Shown here in pieces: positions 9,718 to 18,002 of a DNA stretch of 64,000 bases. The stretch is taken from assembly GCF_900168005.1 (NCBI RefSeq), contig NZ_FUYP01000013.1, positions 45,876-109,875 on the forward strand, given 5' to 3'. Within the stretch, counting starts at the first letter, position 1, and each line of letters starts with the position of its first letter. The notes under the pieces are model-generated. The model saw nothing but the letters and a program-made list of their open reading frames with translations. It did not search any database and was not told the DNA's origin. The stretch is from Sphingopyxis flava. GTDB lineage: Bacteria > Pseudomonadota > Alphaproteobacteria > Sphingomonadales > Sphingomonadaceae. The translations under genes were made by a program, and so were the position numbers.

Positions 9718-10677
9718 ATGAAAAAATGGATCAAGGCGTTCGCCACCTCCTGCGCGATCATCCCGCTCGCGCAATGTGCTCTGATCCCCGGCAACAGCTA
9801 CGCGTTCGAACCAGCGGCGCAGGTCGCTCCCGTCGCGCCGGTGGCAACGCAGCCCCTCCAGACTATCGATGCCGATCCCGCCTTGTGGGTGGTGAAGGAT
9901 GAGGACACGACCATCTATCTGTTCGGCACGATCCATGTCCTGAAACCGGGCCTAAGCTGGTTCGACGAAGCTGTGAAGGATGCCTTTGACAAATCAGACC
10001 AGCTGATGCTCGAGATCGTGATGCCCGAAGATCAGGCCGAAATGGCCAAGATCATGTTGCCCTTGGCGATCGATCAGAGCGGCAAGACGCTATCGTCGCG
10101 CCTCGGGGCTGAAGATCTTGCAGCCTATCAGGCAGCGATGACGAAGGTCGGCGTGCCGCCTGCCCAGTTCGACATGTTCGAGCCATGGTTCGCAGGCATC
10201 ACGCTCACAATGCTTCCGCTGATCAAGCTCGGCTACGCCCCCGAACAGGGCGCCGAAAAGCAGCTGACGGGCTTTGCCAAGAGCGCGACCAAACCGGTCA
10301 CAGGGCTTGAAACGATCGAACAGCAACTCGCCATCTTCGACACGCTGCCTGAAGACCAGCAGCTCGCCTTCCTCAATGCGGTGGTCAAGGATATCGACAA
10401 GGTCGGCACGACGCTCGACACGCTGGTCGAGCAGTGGAGCAAGGGCGATCCTGAAGGGTTGGCTGCGACGATGAACGAAAGCCTGGAGGCGACGCCTGAG
10501 CTCGCCGAGGCACTGCTTTATCGGCGAAATGCCAATTGGGCCGACCAGATCAAGACACGGATGGAGGAGCCCGGAACGGTCTTCATCGCGGTCGGCGCAG
10601 GGCATCTGGCTGGCAAGCGGAGCGTGCAGGATTATCTGAAGGAACGCGGTCTGACGGTGACGCGGGTCGACTATTGA
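9718..10677 (+). CDS. TraB/GumN family protein, secreted
   Basis: 319 residues. N-terminal Sec-type signal (KKWIKAFATSCAIIPLAQC, cleaved near NSYA). The family hallmarks are visible: ALWVVKDEDTTIYLFGTIHV with the GTxH motif near the mature N-terminus, and a C-terminal AVGAGHLAGKRSVQDYL with the GAGHL motif. The fold is related to TIKI-type metal-dependent proteases, but the bacterial GumN/TraB role is not settled. ATG 9718 follows AGAAAGGCC. The next gene is a paralogue whose start overlaps this stop. Confidence 0.9.
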   Translation: MKKWIKAFATSCAIIPLAQCALIPGNSYAFEPAAQVAPVAPVATQPLQTIDADPALWVVKDEDTTIYLFGTIHVLKPGLSWFDEAVKDAFDKSDQLMLEIVMPEDQAEMAKIMLPLAIDQSGKTLSSRLGAEDLAAYQAAMTKVGVPPAQFDMFEPWFAGITLTMLPLIKLGYAPEQGAEKQLTGFAKSATKPVTGLETIEQQLAIFDTLPEDQQLAFLNAVVKDIDKVGTTLDTLVEQWSKGDPEGLAATMNESLEATPELAEALLYRRNANWADQIKTRMEEPGTVFIAVGAGHLAGKRSVQDYLKERGLTVTRVDY

Positions 10678-11570
10678 CCCGCGAGCGCCGCCCTGCCTCA
10701 TCGGGCGGCCGCATCACGGCCGCCCTTTTCGCCTGCCTGCTCGCGGCCTGCTCGCCGAGCCAGGAGACCCAAAAGGCGCATCCCGCGATGTGGCTCGCCG
10801 AGGACGAGGATACGCGTATTTATCTCCTCGGGACGATGCATGCGCTTCCTCACTATATCGACTGGGACGGCGGCAAGGTCGCGGAGGCCGTCGCGGCGGC
10901 GGGCGAGCTCATCATGGAGCTTTCGCCCGATGAACTCGCAGCGGCGGGCGAGGAATTTGCGCGCCTCGCGCCGCGCCCGGCGCCGCTGCCGATCGAGAAG
11001 CGACTGACGCCCAGCGCCCTTGCGCACTACCGCGCGCTCGAGGCGGGCGGGCCAGCCTTTGAAGCTGATGCTCTCGACGATTGGGCGGTCATGGTCTTGA
11101 TGGGCCAGCGCGTCGCACAGCGTGCCGCGCTCACGCCGGAAAATGGCGTCGAGGCGCAGCTGACCGACGATTTTCGCGCCGCCGGAAAGCCGATTGGCGG
11201 CCTTGAAACGGCGCGAAGCCAGCTCATGCTGTTCGAAGGCCTCGATCCGGAGACGCAGCGCGCACTGCTCACGCGCGCGGCCGAGGGCGCCGCCGAGGCG
11301 GTGGCGGATGTTCGCGCGCTAACCGCCGCCTGGTCGCGCGGCGATGTCGCAGCGCTCGAAAAGGTGGTCAACGAGGATATCGATGCGGTGCCCCGTGCCC
11401 GCGAGGCCATCATCACGGGGCGCAACCGTGCCTGGAGCGGCTGGATCAAACGCCGCATGGCAAAGCCGGGCACGGTGATGGTCGCGGTGGGCGCGGGGCA
11501 TCTGGTCGGCAGCGAGGGCGTGCCTGCGATGCTTGCCGCCGATGGCCTCATGGTGCGGCGCGTCCAGTAA
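10674..11570 (+). CDS. TraB/GumN family lipoprotein, second tandem copy
   Basis: 298 residues, paralogous to the preceding gene. It keeps the same two motifs (LLGTMHAL near residue 57 and VAVGAGHLVGSEGVPAM near the C-terminus). I start at TTG 10674, overlapping the upstream stop as TTGA. This gives a signal peptide ending in a lipobox, CLLAACS, so this copy is probably a lipoprotein while the first is secreted. The longer frame to 10536 lies wholly within the upstream gene and is discarded. It is convergent with the nucleotidyltransferase gene that follows. Confidence 0.88.
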   Translation: MTRERRPASSGGRITAALFACLLAACSPSQETQKAHPAMWLAEDEDTRIYLLGTMHALPHYIDWDGGKVAEAVAAAGELIMELSPDELAAAGEEFARLAPRPAPLPIEKRLTPSALAHYRALEAGGPAFEADALDDWAVMVLMGQRVAQRAALTPENGVEAQLTDDFRAAGKPIGGLETARSQLMLFEGLDPETQRALLTRAAEGAAEAVADVRALTAAWSRGDVAALEKVVNEDIDAVPRAREAIITGRNRAWSGWIKRRMAKPGTVMVAVGAGHLVGSEGVPAMLAADGLMVRRVQ

Positions 11571-11596
11571 GGGCGATAGGCGCGCCGCCCCCTCGA

Positions 11597-12619
11597 TTAC
11601 CGCGCCCCGCGCCTGCGCCATTTGGTCCACAAATGCCGCGCGAGAAGCTGCGGCGGCATGCGCAGCCAGTGTGAGCGGATGTAGAAGGCCTGCCGTAGCG
11701 CAAAATCGCCCGCCCGGCCCCAATCGTCGCGTGCAAGGAGGCGCCGCATGAACCAGCGGTCACGCGGGTCGCGCCGGTCCCAGTCTCCGGGAAGCGCCGC
11801 GCCGAAAACATCGCGCGCGAGCCGGGCGGCGCGGTGGACCACCGCGCGCAGGCCGTGCTTGTCGGCACGCGCGTCAAGCCGACCCCAGAAATCGGGGTCC
11901 GCCGCGACAAAATCGCGCGTCAGGCAATGAAAATCCCATAGATTGCGCAGTCCCCCCTGCATGTCGCCATCGGCGAGCAGATGCGCGGCCGAGTGGCAGG
12001 CCATGTCGGCATGCGCCAGCACGGCAAAGCCGCTTTCGGTCATCACCGCATCGGTCACGAGTGCGAGCGGATCGGGTGTCGTGCGGTGCGTTTGCGGCAG
12101 GATCGTATGGTGGACGTCGATCATCCGGTCGCGCGTCTTGTGAATCAGCGGGGGCAGCTCGTGCATATGATCACGGTAATAGGCGTCGTCATAGGGATCG
12201 GACTTCACCCATTCCCAGCCCGCCTCGAGCAGTTCATTTTCGGCGCGGCCGATATCGTGCACGGGGACGAGAATGTCGAGGTCGCCAATCTGCCGCCCCG
12301 CGGCGCACGAAAGCCCCGCCGCGGCATAGGCCGTTCCTTTCAGCAGGATGAATTCGATGCGCTCGCTGGCCAGCGCGCGGCGCGCCATTTCGGCCTCCCA
12401 CAGCGCCTGCTTCGTCGCAACCGCACCCGCGGCGCGCGCATCGAAAAAGAGCGCCGCCACTGGCGCGGGGAGCGGCGCATCCTCGAGCCGGTGCGCCAGA
12501 GCCGCGAGCATCGCCTCGCCGCGCGCAACGCCGATCACGCCCTCCCAATCGCGGGCGGAGAGCGTCGCCGTCTCGCACCTGCCTGCAAGGAGGTCGATGA
12601 GATGCTGCACCGCCCTCAC
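11597..12619 (-). CDS. nucleotidyltransferase family protein of an HPr-rel-A cassette
   Basis: 340 residues, of the uncharacterised NTP_transf_5 type. The nucleotidyltransferase core is visible as EFILLKGTAYAAAGLSCAAG followed by RQIGDLDILVP (the paired acidic residues of the GDxDxx motif) and MIDVHHTI. GTG 12619 overlaps the kinase-like gene upstream as GTGA. It is third in a chain PqqD-like, HprK-like, nucleotidyltransferase, all with 4-bp overlaps, which argues for one complex or pathway. Its substrate is unknown. Confidence 0.85.
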   Translation of the reverse strand: MRAVQHLIDLLAGRCETATLSARDWEGVIGVARGEAMLAALAHRLEDAPLPAPVAALFFDARAAGAVATKQALWEAEMARRALASERIEFILLKGTAYAAAGLSCAAGRQIGDLDILVPVHDIGRAENELLEAGWEWVKSDPYDDAYYRDHMHELPPLIHKTRDRMIDVHHTILPQTHRTTPDPLALVTDAVMTESGFAVLAHADMACHSAAHLLADGDMQGGLRNLWDFHCLTRDFVAADPDFWGRLDARADKHGLRAVVHRAARLARDVFGAALPGDWDRRDPRDRWFMRRLLARDDWGRAGDFALRQAFYIRSHWLRMPPQLLARHLWTKWRRRGAR

Positions 12620-13482
12620 GATACCGCCTCGGCCCAGAGCTCCTCGACGAGCGCGAGACCTGCCGCGCTGTCGGGATAGGAAATGCCAAAGGCAGGGACC
12701 GTGCGCACGAGCCGCGTCAGCGCCCCGAAGCCCGCCTCGCCGAGCGCGGTGTAGTTGGTCGACGCCTCGGTCAGGCGAACGAAGGCCTCACCCTCGCCGA
12801 TGCGCTCGATCGCTGCCGCGTCGCCAAAACGCGGGAAGAGCAGCAGCGCCGGGCGCGCGGGCTCGTGCATCGCCGCGACTGCCTCCGGGCGCGGGATCAA
12901 GTGCTGGATATCGCCCTTGGGCGTACCCGAAAGGAGCGGGCCAAGCCGCGCGGCGTCGACCCGCGCCGCCATTTCGCCAATCGCCTCATTCTTGAGGCTC
13001 ACGGCGCGCGGAAAGGCGAGTGCGTCTCCGCTTCCAGGGTCGATCATCGTGAATTCGTCGCCCATCAGCCGCCAACCGCTCTCGCCGAGCAAGGCTGCGA
13101 GCGTCGATTTGCCCGATCCCGAGATCCCCGACATCAGGACGCTCCTGCCGTCCCGCGCGGCGGCGCTCGCGTGAAGCAAGAGATGTCGCCGCCAGCCGAG
13201 CGCAACCTGAAGATTCATCCCCATTTCAGCGGCGAGCAATCCCATCGAGAGCGGCAGCGGCAGCGCGTCGGGCACAATGAAGTCGCCGCCGATATGCACC
13301 GAGGGGCGCAGCCAACGTCGCCACGGCCGCGCCGCGAATAGGCGCACCGTCGCATCGGCGGGGCGCACAGGATCCCCAGGATAGTCCGCATAGAGTGTCT
13401 CAAGCGCGGCGATCGGCGCGCGCCAGTCGCTCCCGATGCGGAACCGGACGGGGCCTACCGTGATGCGCGTGCTGTGCCTCAC
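12616..13482 (-). CDS. HprK-related kinase A
   Basis: 288 residues. The P-loop GISGSGKSTLAALLGESGW lies mid-protein (near residues 118-126), followed by RLMGDEFTMIDPGSG, the layout of the HPr kinase/phosphorylase fold. The N-terminal half is lineage-specific. This family (HprK-related kinase A) is known only from co-occurrence with a PqqD-like protein. Its target is not established, and no HPr gene is seen nearby. GTG start 13482 overlaps the PqqD-like stop, and its own stop overlaps the nucleotidyltransferase start. Confidence 0.88.
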   Translation of the reverse strand: MRHSTRITVGPVRFRIGSDWRAPIAALETLYADYPGDPVRPADATVRLFAARPWRRWLRPSVHIGGDFIVPDALPLPLSMGLLAAEMGMNLQVALGWRRHLLLHASAAARDGRSVLMSGISGSGKSTLAALLGESGWRLMGDEFTMIDPGSGDALAFPRAVSLKNEAIGEMAARVDAARLGPLLSGTPKGDIQHLIPRPEAVAAMHEPARPALLLFPRFGDAAAIERIGEGEAFVRLTEASTNYTALGEAGFGALTRLVRTVPAFGISYPDSAAGLALVEELWAEAVS

Positions 13483-13760
13483 GCGGGTTCCACGAGACCA
13501 AGGGCGGCAAGTTCGCGCAGCCGTTCGCTCAGGACCGCGCGCGTCTCGGCGCCGTCGGGAAGGTCGAAACGCGCCGCGAGGCGCATCGCGAGCAGCGACG
13601 CGTTGCAGGCCTCGCCGCCCATTGCCGCCAATATCTCGGGGAGCGGCGAGACGACGAGATGCGTCTGCGTGGACCGGCGGTCGAAGATGGCGGTCACCTC
13701 GCCAAGCGGCTCGACGCGCAGCGCCTCGGCGGGCGCGGCGCGAAAGGTCGGATCAGCCAT
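13479..13760 (-). CDS. PqqD-family protein of an HPr-rel-A system
   Basis: About 93 residues from ATG 13760 (MADPTFRAAPAEALRVEPLG). The winged PqqD-like pattern is visible in EPLGEVTAIFDRRSTQTHLV and NASLLAMRLAARFDLPD. PqqD proteins act as peptide chaperones in ribosomally made peptide pathways. Here the partner is the HprK-like kinase rather than a radical SAM enzyme. The start lies within the last codons of the upstream MarR gene. I see no small precursor-peptide gene in the flanks. Confidence 0.8.
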   Translation of the reverse strand: MADPTFRAAPAEALRVEPLGEVTAIFDRRSTQTHLVVSPLPEILAAMGGEACNASLLAMRLAARFDLPDGAETRAVLSERLRELAALGLVEPA

Positions 13761-14199
13761 AATCTTCAGCGGCAGCAATGAGCTTTGCCAGGATCGCCAT
13801 CAGAGCGGTGCGCTCGGACGCGCTGATATGCGACTCAAGTCGCTCCTCAGTCGCAAGCGCGGCGGGGACGATGGCGTCGTAGAGCGAGCGGCCGGTTTCG
13901 GTGAGATCGAGGTGATGCGAGCGTCCATCGGCCTCGTGGGCCTGGCGGGCGATGAGCTGGCGGTCGGCGAGTGCCTTGGCGGCGCGATTGACCGTCACCT
14001 TGTCCATCCGCGTCGCCTGCACCAGCTCGCGCTGGGTCATCGGCTTGCCTTCGCCGAGAACCGCCATCAGCCGCCATTCGGGAATCTTCAGTCCGAAGCG
14101 GTTTTGATAGTCAGCAGCGATCCTTTCCGACAAGGCGTTCGAAGCTATCGACAGGCGATAGGGCAGGAACTGATCGAGGTTCAGCGTCTTGGCGGCCAT
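13753..14199 (-). CDS. MarR-family transcriptional regulator
   Basis: 148 residues from ATG 14199 (MAAKTLNLDQFLPYRLSIAS). The winged helix is clear: PEWRLMAVLGEGKPMTQREL, then VQATRMDKVTVNRAAKALAD, wing residues ADGRSHHLDLTETG. The longer frame to 14403 reads into the TonB-receptor gene and is rejected. Its stop overlaps the PqqD-like start by 8 nt, so it heads the HPr-rel-A cassette and may regulate it. Its ligand is unknown. Confidence 0.9.
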   Translation of the reverse strand: MAAKTLNLDQFLPYRLSIASNALSERIAADYQNRFGLKIPEWRLMAVLGEGKPMTQRELVQATRMDKVTVNRAAKALADRQLIARQAHEADGRSHHLDLTETGRSLYDAIVPAALATEERLESHISASERTALMAILAKLIAAAEDYG

Positions 14200-14258
14200 G
14201 GCCCACCGTATTATCGTCTGTTCGGCGTCTGTGAAGACAGGCTGACGATTAAATCCGC

Positions 14259-16340
14259 CTAAAAAGAGAGGCGCGCGCCAACCCAGAGCGTCCGGGGGGT
14301 CGCACGTTCGACGATTCCCGCCGAGGAAATCGCCGTCGCCACCAGCGCGTTGAAGAGATTCTCGCCCCGCGCCTCGATGCTGACCGCATCCAGAACGCGC
14401 CACGAAAGGCCCGCCTCGAGCGTCAGCGCGTCGTCCAGTTGCTGGAGCCCCAGATCGTCCTCATTCTGCCTGCCGACATAGCGAAGCGTCGCAAAGCCCC
14501 CGAACGGGCCGTCGCCGCGGCTGCTTAGCGAGACGCTTCCGCTGTGTTTCGCGACCTGCGCCGGCCGGAGCCCGTCGAGAACGGACGCAGCGCCCGAGGC
14601 ATCGACGCGCGCGTCGGTAAGCGCATAGCTGGCGCGCAGCCTCAGCGGGCCGAGCGGGGCGTCGGCGCTGAATTCAACCCCAGCGCTGTCGATCGCGTCC
14701 AGATTCTGTCGCTGGCTGTAAGTCGCCCCCGCCGCGACGAAGCCGACGCCGGGGAAATTACCTGGCCCGGTTCCGAGCGTTACGTTGGCGATCGCATTTT
14801 CGAGGCGATTGCGAAAAATTGTGAACCCGATATGCGCGCTGCCCAGCCCCAGATCGACGCCGGCCTCGCCGCCCCACAGCCTCTCGGGGCGCAGCAGCGC
14901 ATTCGCTGCCGTCGCATCGGGGCCGACGCGGAAGGGACGGTAGAGTTCGTTGAGCGTCGGCAGCCGCCAGCCGCGATAGACGGCCGCCCGGATCGCGACC
15001 GGCCCTGCGGTCCAGCGCAGCCCGGCACGCCCGCTCGCCTCCCATCCTTCCCGCGCGGCAAAATGCGCATCGCTGATTACCGGCCCGGCAATCTGGGTTT
15101 CGAAGCGATAGCCCGCGCCGAGCCACCAGCGATCGATACGCCCGCTCGCGGTCCACAGGAGCCCTTCGTGGGCGTCGCCCGAAGTCCATTCGGCGAAGAG
15201 GCCCACCGTGTCGCTGCTCCCCCCCGCGATGCGGTGGCGGCCGGGGACGAGCCCCGCGAACATATAATCCTCCTGCGTCCGCCCGGCGGTCCGCCGCCAG
15301 TCGACGCCGAGGCGCAGCGGAAAGGCGCCGCCGACCGCGGGGCGCAGCTCGACGCGCGCGCCAAGGCCGGTTGCCGGCACCCGCTGGCGGAGCGCGGGCG
15401 CGACGCCATCCCGATCCGCAGCGACGCTCGCAAAGCCGCTGTCGAACTCGCGAAGCTGGAGATAGGCGAGCGCGAGCCACTGCACGCCCGCGCCAGGCTG
15501 ATGGAGAAAGCGCAGGCTGGCGTCGACGCCATCGACCTTGCTGGTCGTAAAATCGATGCCGCGGTCGCGCCGGTCGGAAAAACCGCGGAGGCTCGCCTCG
15601 ATGCGACCATGGTCGCCCGCGTCAAAGCGCAGCCGCGCGCCAAGCCCGCCCTGCTCATAGGGCGCCGCCCGATCGGCCGCGCCGCGCTGGCTCTCGGCGA
15701 CCGGAATGAAGCCGTCGCTGCGGCCGTAGCGGCCATCGACCGCAAGCCACCCGTTGCCGAGCCGCGTTCCCGCGCTCGCCGACAAGTCGACACTGTCGCG
15801 GCTACCGTAGGCGGCGCTCGCCTCGCTTCCCTCGGTGATTTCAGAATAAAGTCCGATTGTTCCCGCCAGCGCACCTGGACCATCGACCCCGCTCCCGCCG
15901 CCGCGCGCGACGATGATGCCGCCGAGCCGGATCGCATCATAGGCGCTCCACGCAACCCAGCCCCCGAAAGGGTCGGCCTGCGGAACGCCGTCGAGGGTGA
16001 TCAGCGCGCGACTTGACGCATTGCCGCCCAGTCCGCGCAATGTGACGCCCTGGCTCGTCGGATGTGCGCTGCGGCCATCCGAGCGCCGAAACTGCGCCAG
16101 CCCGCCCTCGTCGCGCAGGCGATTCTCGATTCGCGTGCCAAGCCCGGGTTCAAGGTCGCGCACGATTGCAAGTGACTGGATCGCGTTGGCGTCGGTCGGC
16201 TTGAGCGATCCGCCTCCGATGACGATGATCTCCTCGAGCGGGACATAGCGTGCCGGGATGATGACCGGTTCGTCCTTGTCCTTCGCCATCGCCGCGGCCG
16301 GCAGCGCCAGCACGGCGGCTCCAACCGCCAGGCGGATCAC
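14259..16340 (-). CDS. TonB-dependent outer-membrane receptor
   Basis: 693 residues: signal peptide (RLAVGAAVLALPAAAMA), plug domain (EEIIVIGGGS, LRGLGGNASSRALITLDGVP) and a 22-strand-type barrel ending in LWVGARLSF with the terminal Phe needed for barrel assembly. It imports an unknown ligand using TonB energy. GTG 16340 overlaps the maleylacetoacetate isomerase stop as GTGA. The plug resembles vitamin or siderophore receptors more than large SusC-type ones, but nothing fixes the substrate. Confidence 0.93.
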   Translation of the reverse strand: MIRLAVGAAVLALPAAAMAKDKDEPVIIPARYVPLEEIIVIGGGSLKPTDANAIQSLAIVRDLEPGLGTRIENRLRDEGGLAQFRRSDGRSAHPTSQGVTLRGLGGNASSRALITLDGVPQADPFGGWVAWSAYDAIRLGGIIVARGGGSGVDGPGALAGTIGLYSEITEGSEASAAYGSRDSVDLSASAGTRLGNGWLAVDGRYGRSDGFIPVAESQRGAADRAAPYEQGGLGARLRFDAGDHGRIEASLRGFSDRRDRGIDFTTSKVDGVDASLRFLHQPGAGVQWLALAYLQLREFDSGFASVAADRDGVAPALRQRVPATGLGARVELRPAVGGAFPLRLGVDWRRTAGRTQEDYMFAGLVPGRHRIAGGSSDTVGLFAEWTSGDAHEGLLWTASGRIDRWWLGAGYRFETQIAGPVISDAHFAAREGWEASGRAGLRWTAGPVAIRAAVYRGWRLPTLNELYRPFRVGPDATAANALLRPERLWGGEAGVDLGLGSAHIGFTIFRNRLENAIANVTLGTGPGNFPGVGFVAAGATYSQRQNLDAIDSAGVEFSADAPLGPLRLRASYALTDARVDASGAASVLDGLRPAQVAKHSGSVSLSSRGDGPFGGFATLRYVGRQNEDDLGLQQLDDALTLEAGLSWRVLDAVSIEARGENLFNALVATAISSAGIVERATPRTLWVGARLSF

Positions 16341-16969
16341 GCTCTCTTCACCGCGTCGGGATGCGCCTTTTGAAACGCCTCAAGCGCCATGCAGGCAGCG
16401 TCGATCGCGACAAGACGCGGAAAGGCATCGAGCTGCACCTCGAAGCGGCGTGCATTGTACATCTGGGGCACGAGGCAGCAATCGGCGATCCCCGGCATGT
16501 CGCCGCCGAGATAGCGCCCCTCCCCGGCCATGGCCTCGAGCGCCTCGAACCCTTCGCTTATCCAGTGGCGGTACCAATGATCCTTGGTCTGTTCGTTGAG
16601 CCCGAGGTCGCGCTTCAGATATTTGAGTACGCGCAGATTGTTGAGGGGGTGGATGTCGCACGCGACAACATGCGCCTGCGCGAGCGCGACCGCGCGCGGC
16701 ATCGGCGCATCGGGGATCAGCCGCGGTTCGGGATGAGCGCGGTCGAGCCAGTCGATGATCGCAAGACTCTGGATGATCGCCTCCCCATCAGCGACGAGCA
16801 TCGGCACGAACCCTTGGGCATTTTGCGCCAGATAGGCGTCGCTCTTCTGCTCGCCTGCGATCAGGCTGACCTCGACGCGCTCGTAATCGAGCCCTTTCAG
16901 GTTGAGCGCGATGCGGACGCGAAAGCTTGCCGAGGAGCGGAAATAATCGTGAAGGACGAGCAAGGCCAT
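16337..16969 (-). CDS. maiA: maleylacetoacetate isomerase (zeta-class glutathione transferase)
   Basis: 210 residues. The zeta-class signature SSASFRVRIALNLKGLDYE (the SSxSxRVRIAL motif that binds glutathione) lies near the N-terminus, with GFVPMLVADGEAIIQSLAII and a C-terminal helical domain containing IADCCLVPQMYNARRF. It isomerises maleylacetoacetate to fumarylacetoacetate in tyrosine or homogentisate breakdown. I start at ATG 16969; the longer frame runs into the cytochrome gene. No other homogentisate genes are visible here, so the pathway must be completed elsewhere. Confidence 0.92.
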   Translation of the reverse strand: MALLVLHDYFRSSASFRVRIALNLKGLDYERVEVSLIAGEQKSDAYLAQNAQGFVPMLVADGEAIIQSLAIIDWLDRAHPEPRLIPDAPMPRAVALAQAHVVACDIHPLNNLRVLKYLKRDLGLNEQTKDHWYRHWISEGFEALEAMAGEGRYLGGDMPGIADCCLVPQMYNARRFEVQLDAFPRLVAIDAACMALEAFQKAHPDAVKRA

Positions 16970-16976
16970 GTCTTGC

Positions 16977-18002
16977 CTAATGCCCGTCCTTCGGCATCTC
17001 GGCAATCCATTGCCGAAGCAGCGCCGCGCCTTCCTTGTGGACGGTCGAGCGACCGACCTCGGGCATGGCAATCCCCGCCTCAAGGCTTTCGAGCCGGTAG
17101 ATGAGAAAGCTGTTATCGGGATCGCCGGGCCGAATCGCAAATTCCATCCCGCCGCTGCCGCGTCCCGCCGCGGTCGGACGCTTGCGGATACCATAGTTGA
17201 TGCCGGCCGGATCGCTCCAGCGCAGGAAGAGCCCGCTGTTCGACGCGCTTCCCTCGGGATTGTGGCAATGGGCGCAGTTGACGTCGAGATAGGCGCGTGC
17301 GCGCTCTTCGATCGAGCCGGTCGCGGGATCGTCCCAGCGTGGTATCGACAGGGCGCTCGCGGGCAGTTCGGCAAAGAAGCGCGCGAATTCCGGGCGGCTG
17401 AGCGCGGCGGCGAAATCGATATTGGCTGCCTTGGGCCCGATCGGCACGATCTCGCCTCGCTTGCTATGGCATTCCTTGCATTGATTCTTGTTGGGCACCG
17501 CATAGCGGATGCTGTGCGCATCGCCGCCCGGGCTCTTGAAGCTTACCGGCACCCGGCGCCCCGCCAAGGCGAGCGTGGCATCCTTGCCGTCGGCGTCCCA
17601 GAGATAGGGGAGCGCCGTCCAGCCGCTCGCGCGGTGAAGCAGGAGCCGCGTCTCGACCGGCCGTCCGCCGTTATGGTCGGGCCAAGCGAAGCTCTTGACG
17701 ATCATGCTGCCGAGAGGAAAATCGATTTGCCCGTCCGCTGCGACACGCGCTTTCTCGCCTGGCGGCACCCAGATCAGCCGCTTTTTGCCGGCATAGTCGC
17801 TAAAGAGCGGCGTGCGCAGCGTGTAAGGGAGCAGCGCGTCAATGGGCTCGCTGGTTCCAGGCCGAAAAATGCCGAAGGCCGAAAGCTTCGCGGGCATTTC
17901 TCTGCCGTCGATCACCGCCTGGTTCGGCGTGGGCTCAGGCAGCGCGCCGGCCATGCTGGCGCACAAAAGGGCCGCGGCGGCCGCTGCCGCGATGCGCTTC
18001 AC
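16977..18002 (-). CDS. diheme c-type cytochrome, SO_2930 family
   Basis: 341 residues with a signal peptide (KRIAAAAAAALLCASMAGA) and two heme-binding motifs, CKECH near residue 160 and CAHCH near residue 245. This is the layout of the SO_2930-like diheme family, a periplasmic protein of unproven role. GTG 18002 overlaps the stop of the beta-helix gene (GTGA). The pairing with the beta-helix protein is the family's usual context and suggests they act together outside the cytoplasm. Confidence 0.88.
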   Translation of the reverse strand: MKRIAAAAAAALLCASMAGALPEPTPNQAVIDGREMPAKLSAFGIFRPGTSEPIDALLPYTLRTPLFSDYAGKKRLIWVPPGEKARVAADGQIDFPLGSMIVKSFAWPDHNGGRPVETRLLLHRASGWTALPYLWDADGKDATLALAGRRVPVSFKSPGGDAHSIRYAVPNKNQCKECHSKRGEIVPIGPKAANIDFAAALSRPEFARFFAELPASALSIPRWDDPATGSIEERARAYLDVNCAHCHNPEGSASNSGLFLRWSDPAGINYGIRKRPTAAGRGSGGMEFAIRPGDPDNSFLIYRLESLEAGIAMPEVGRSTVHKEGAALLRQWIAEMPKDGH

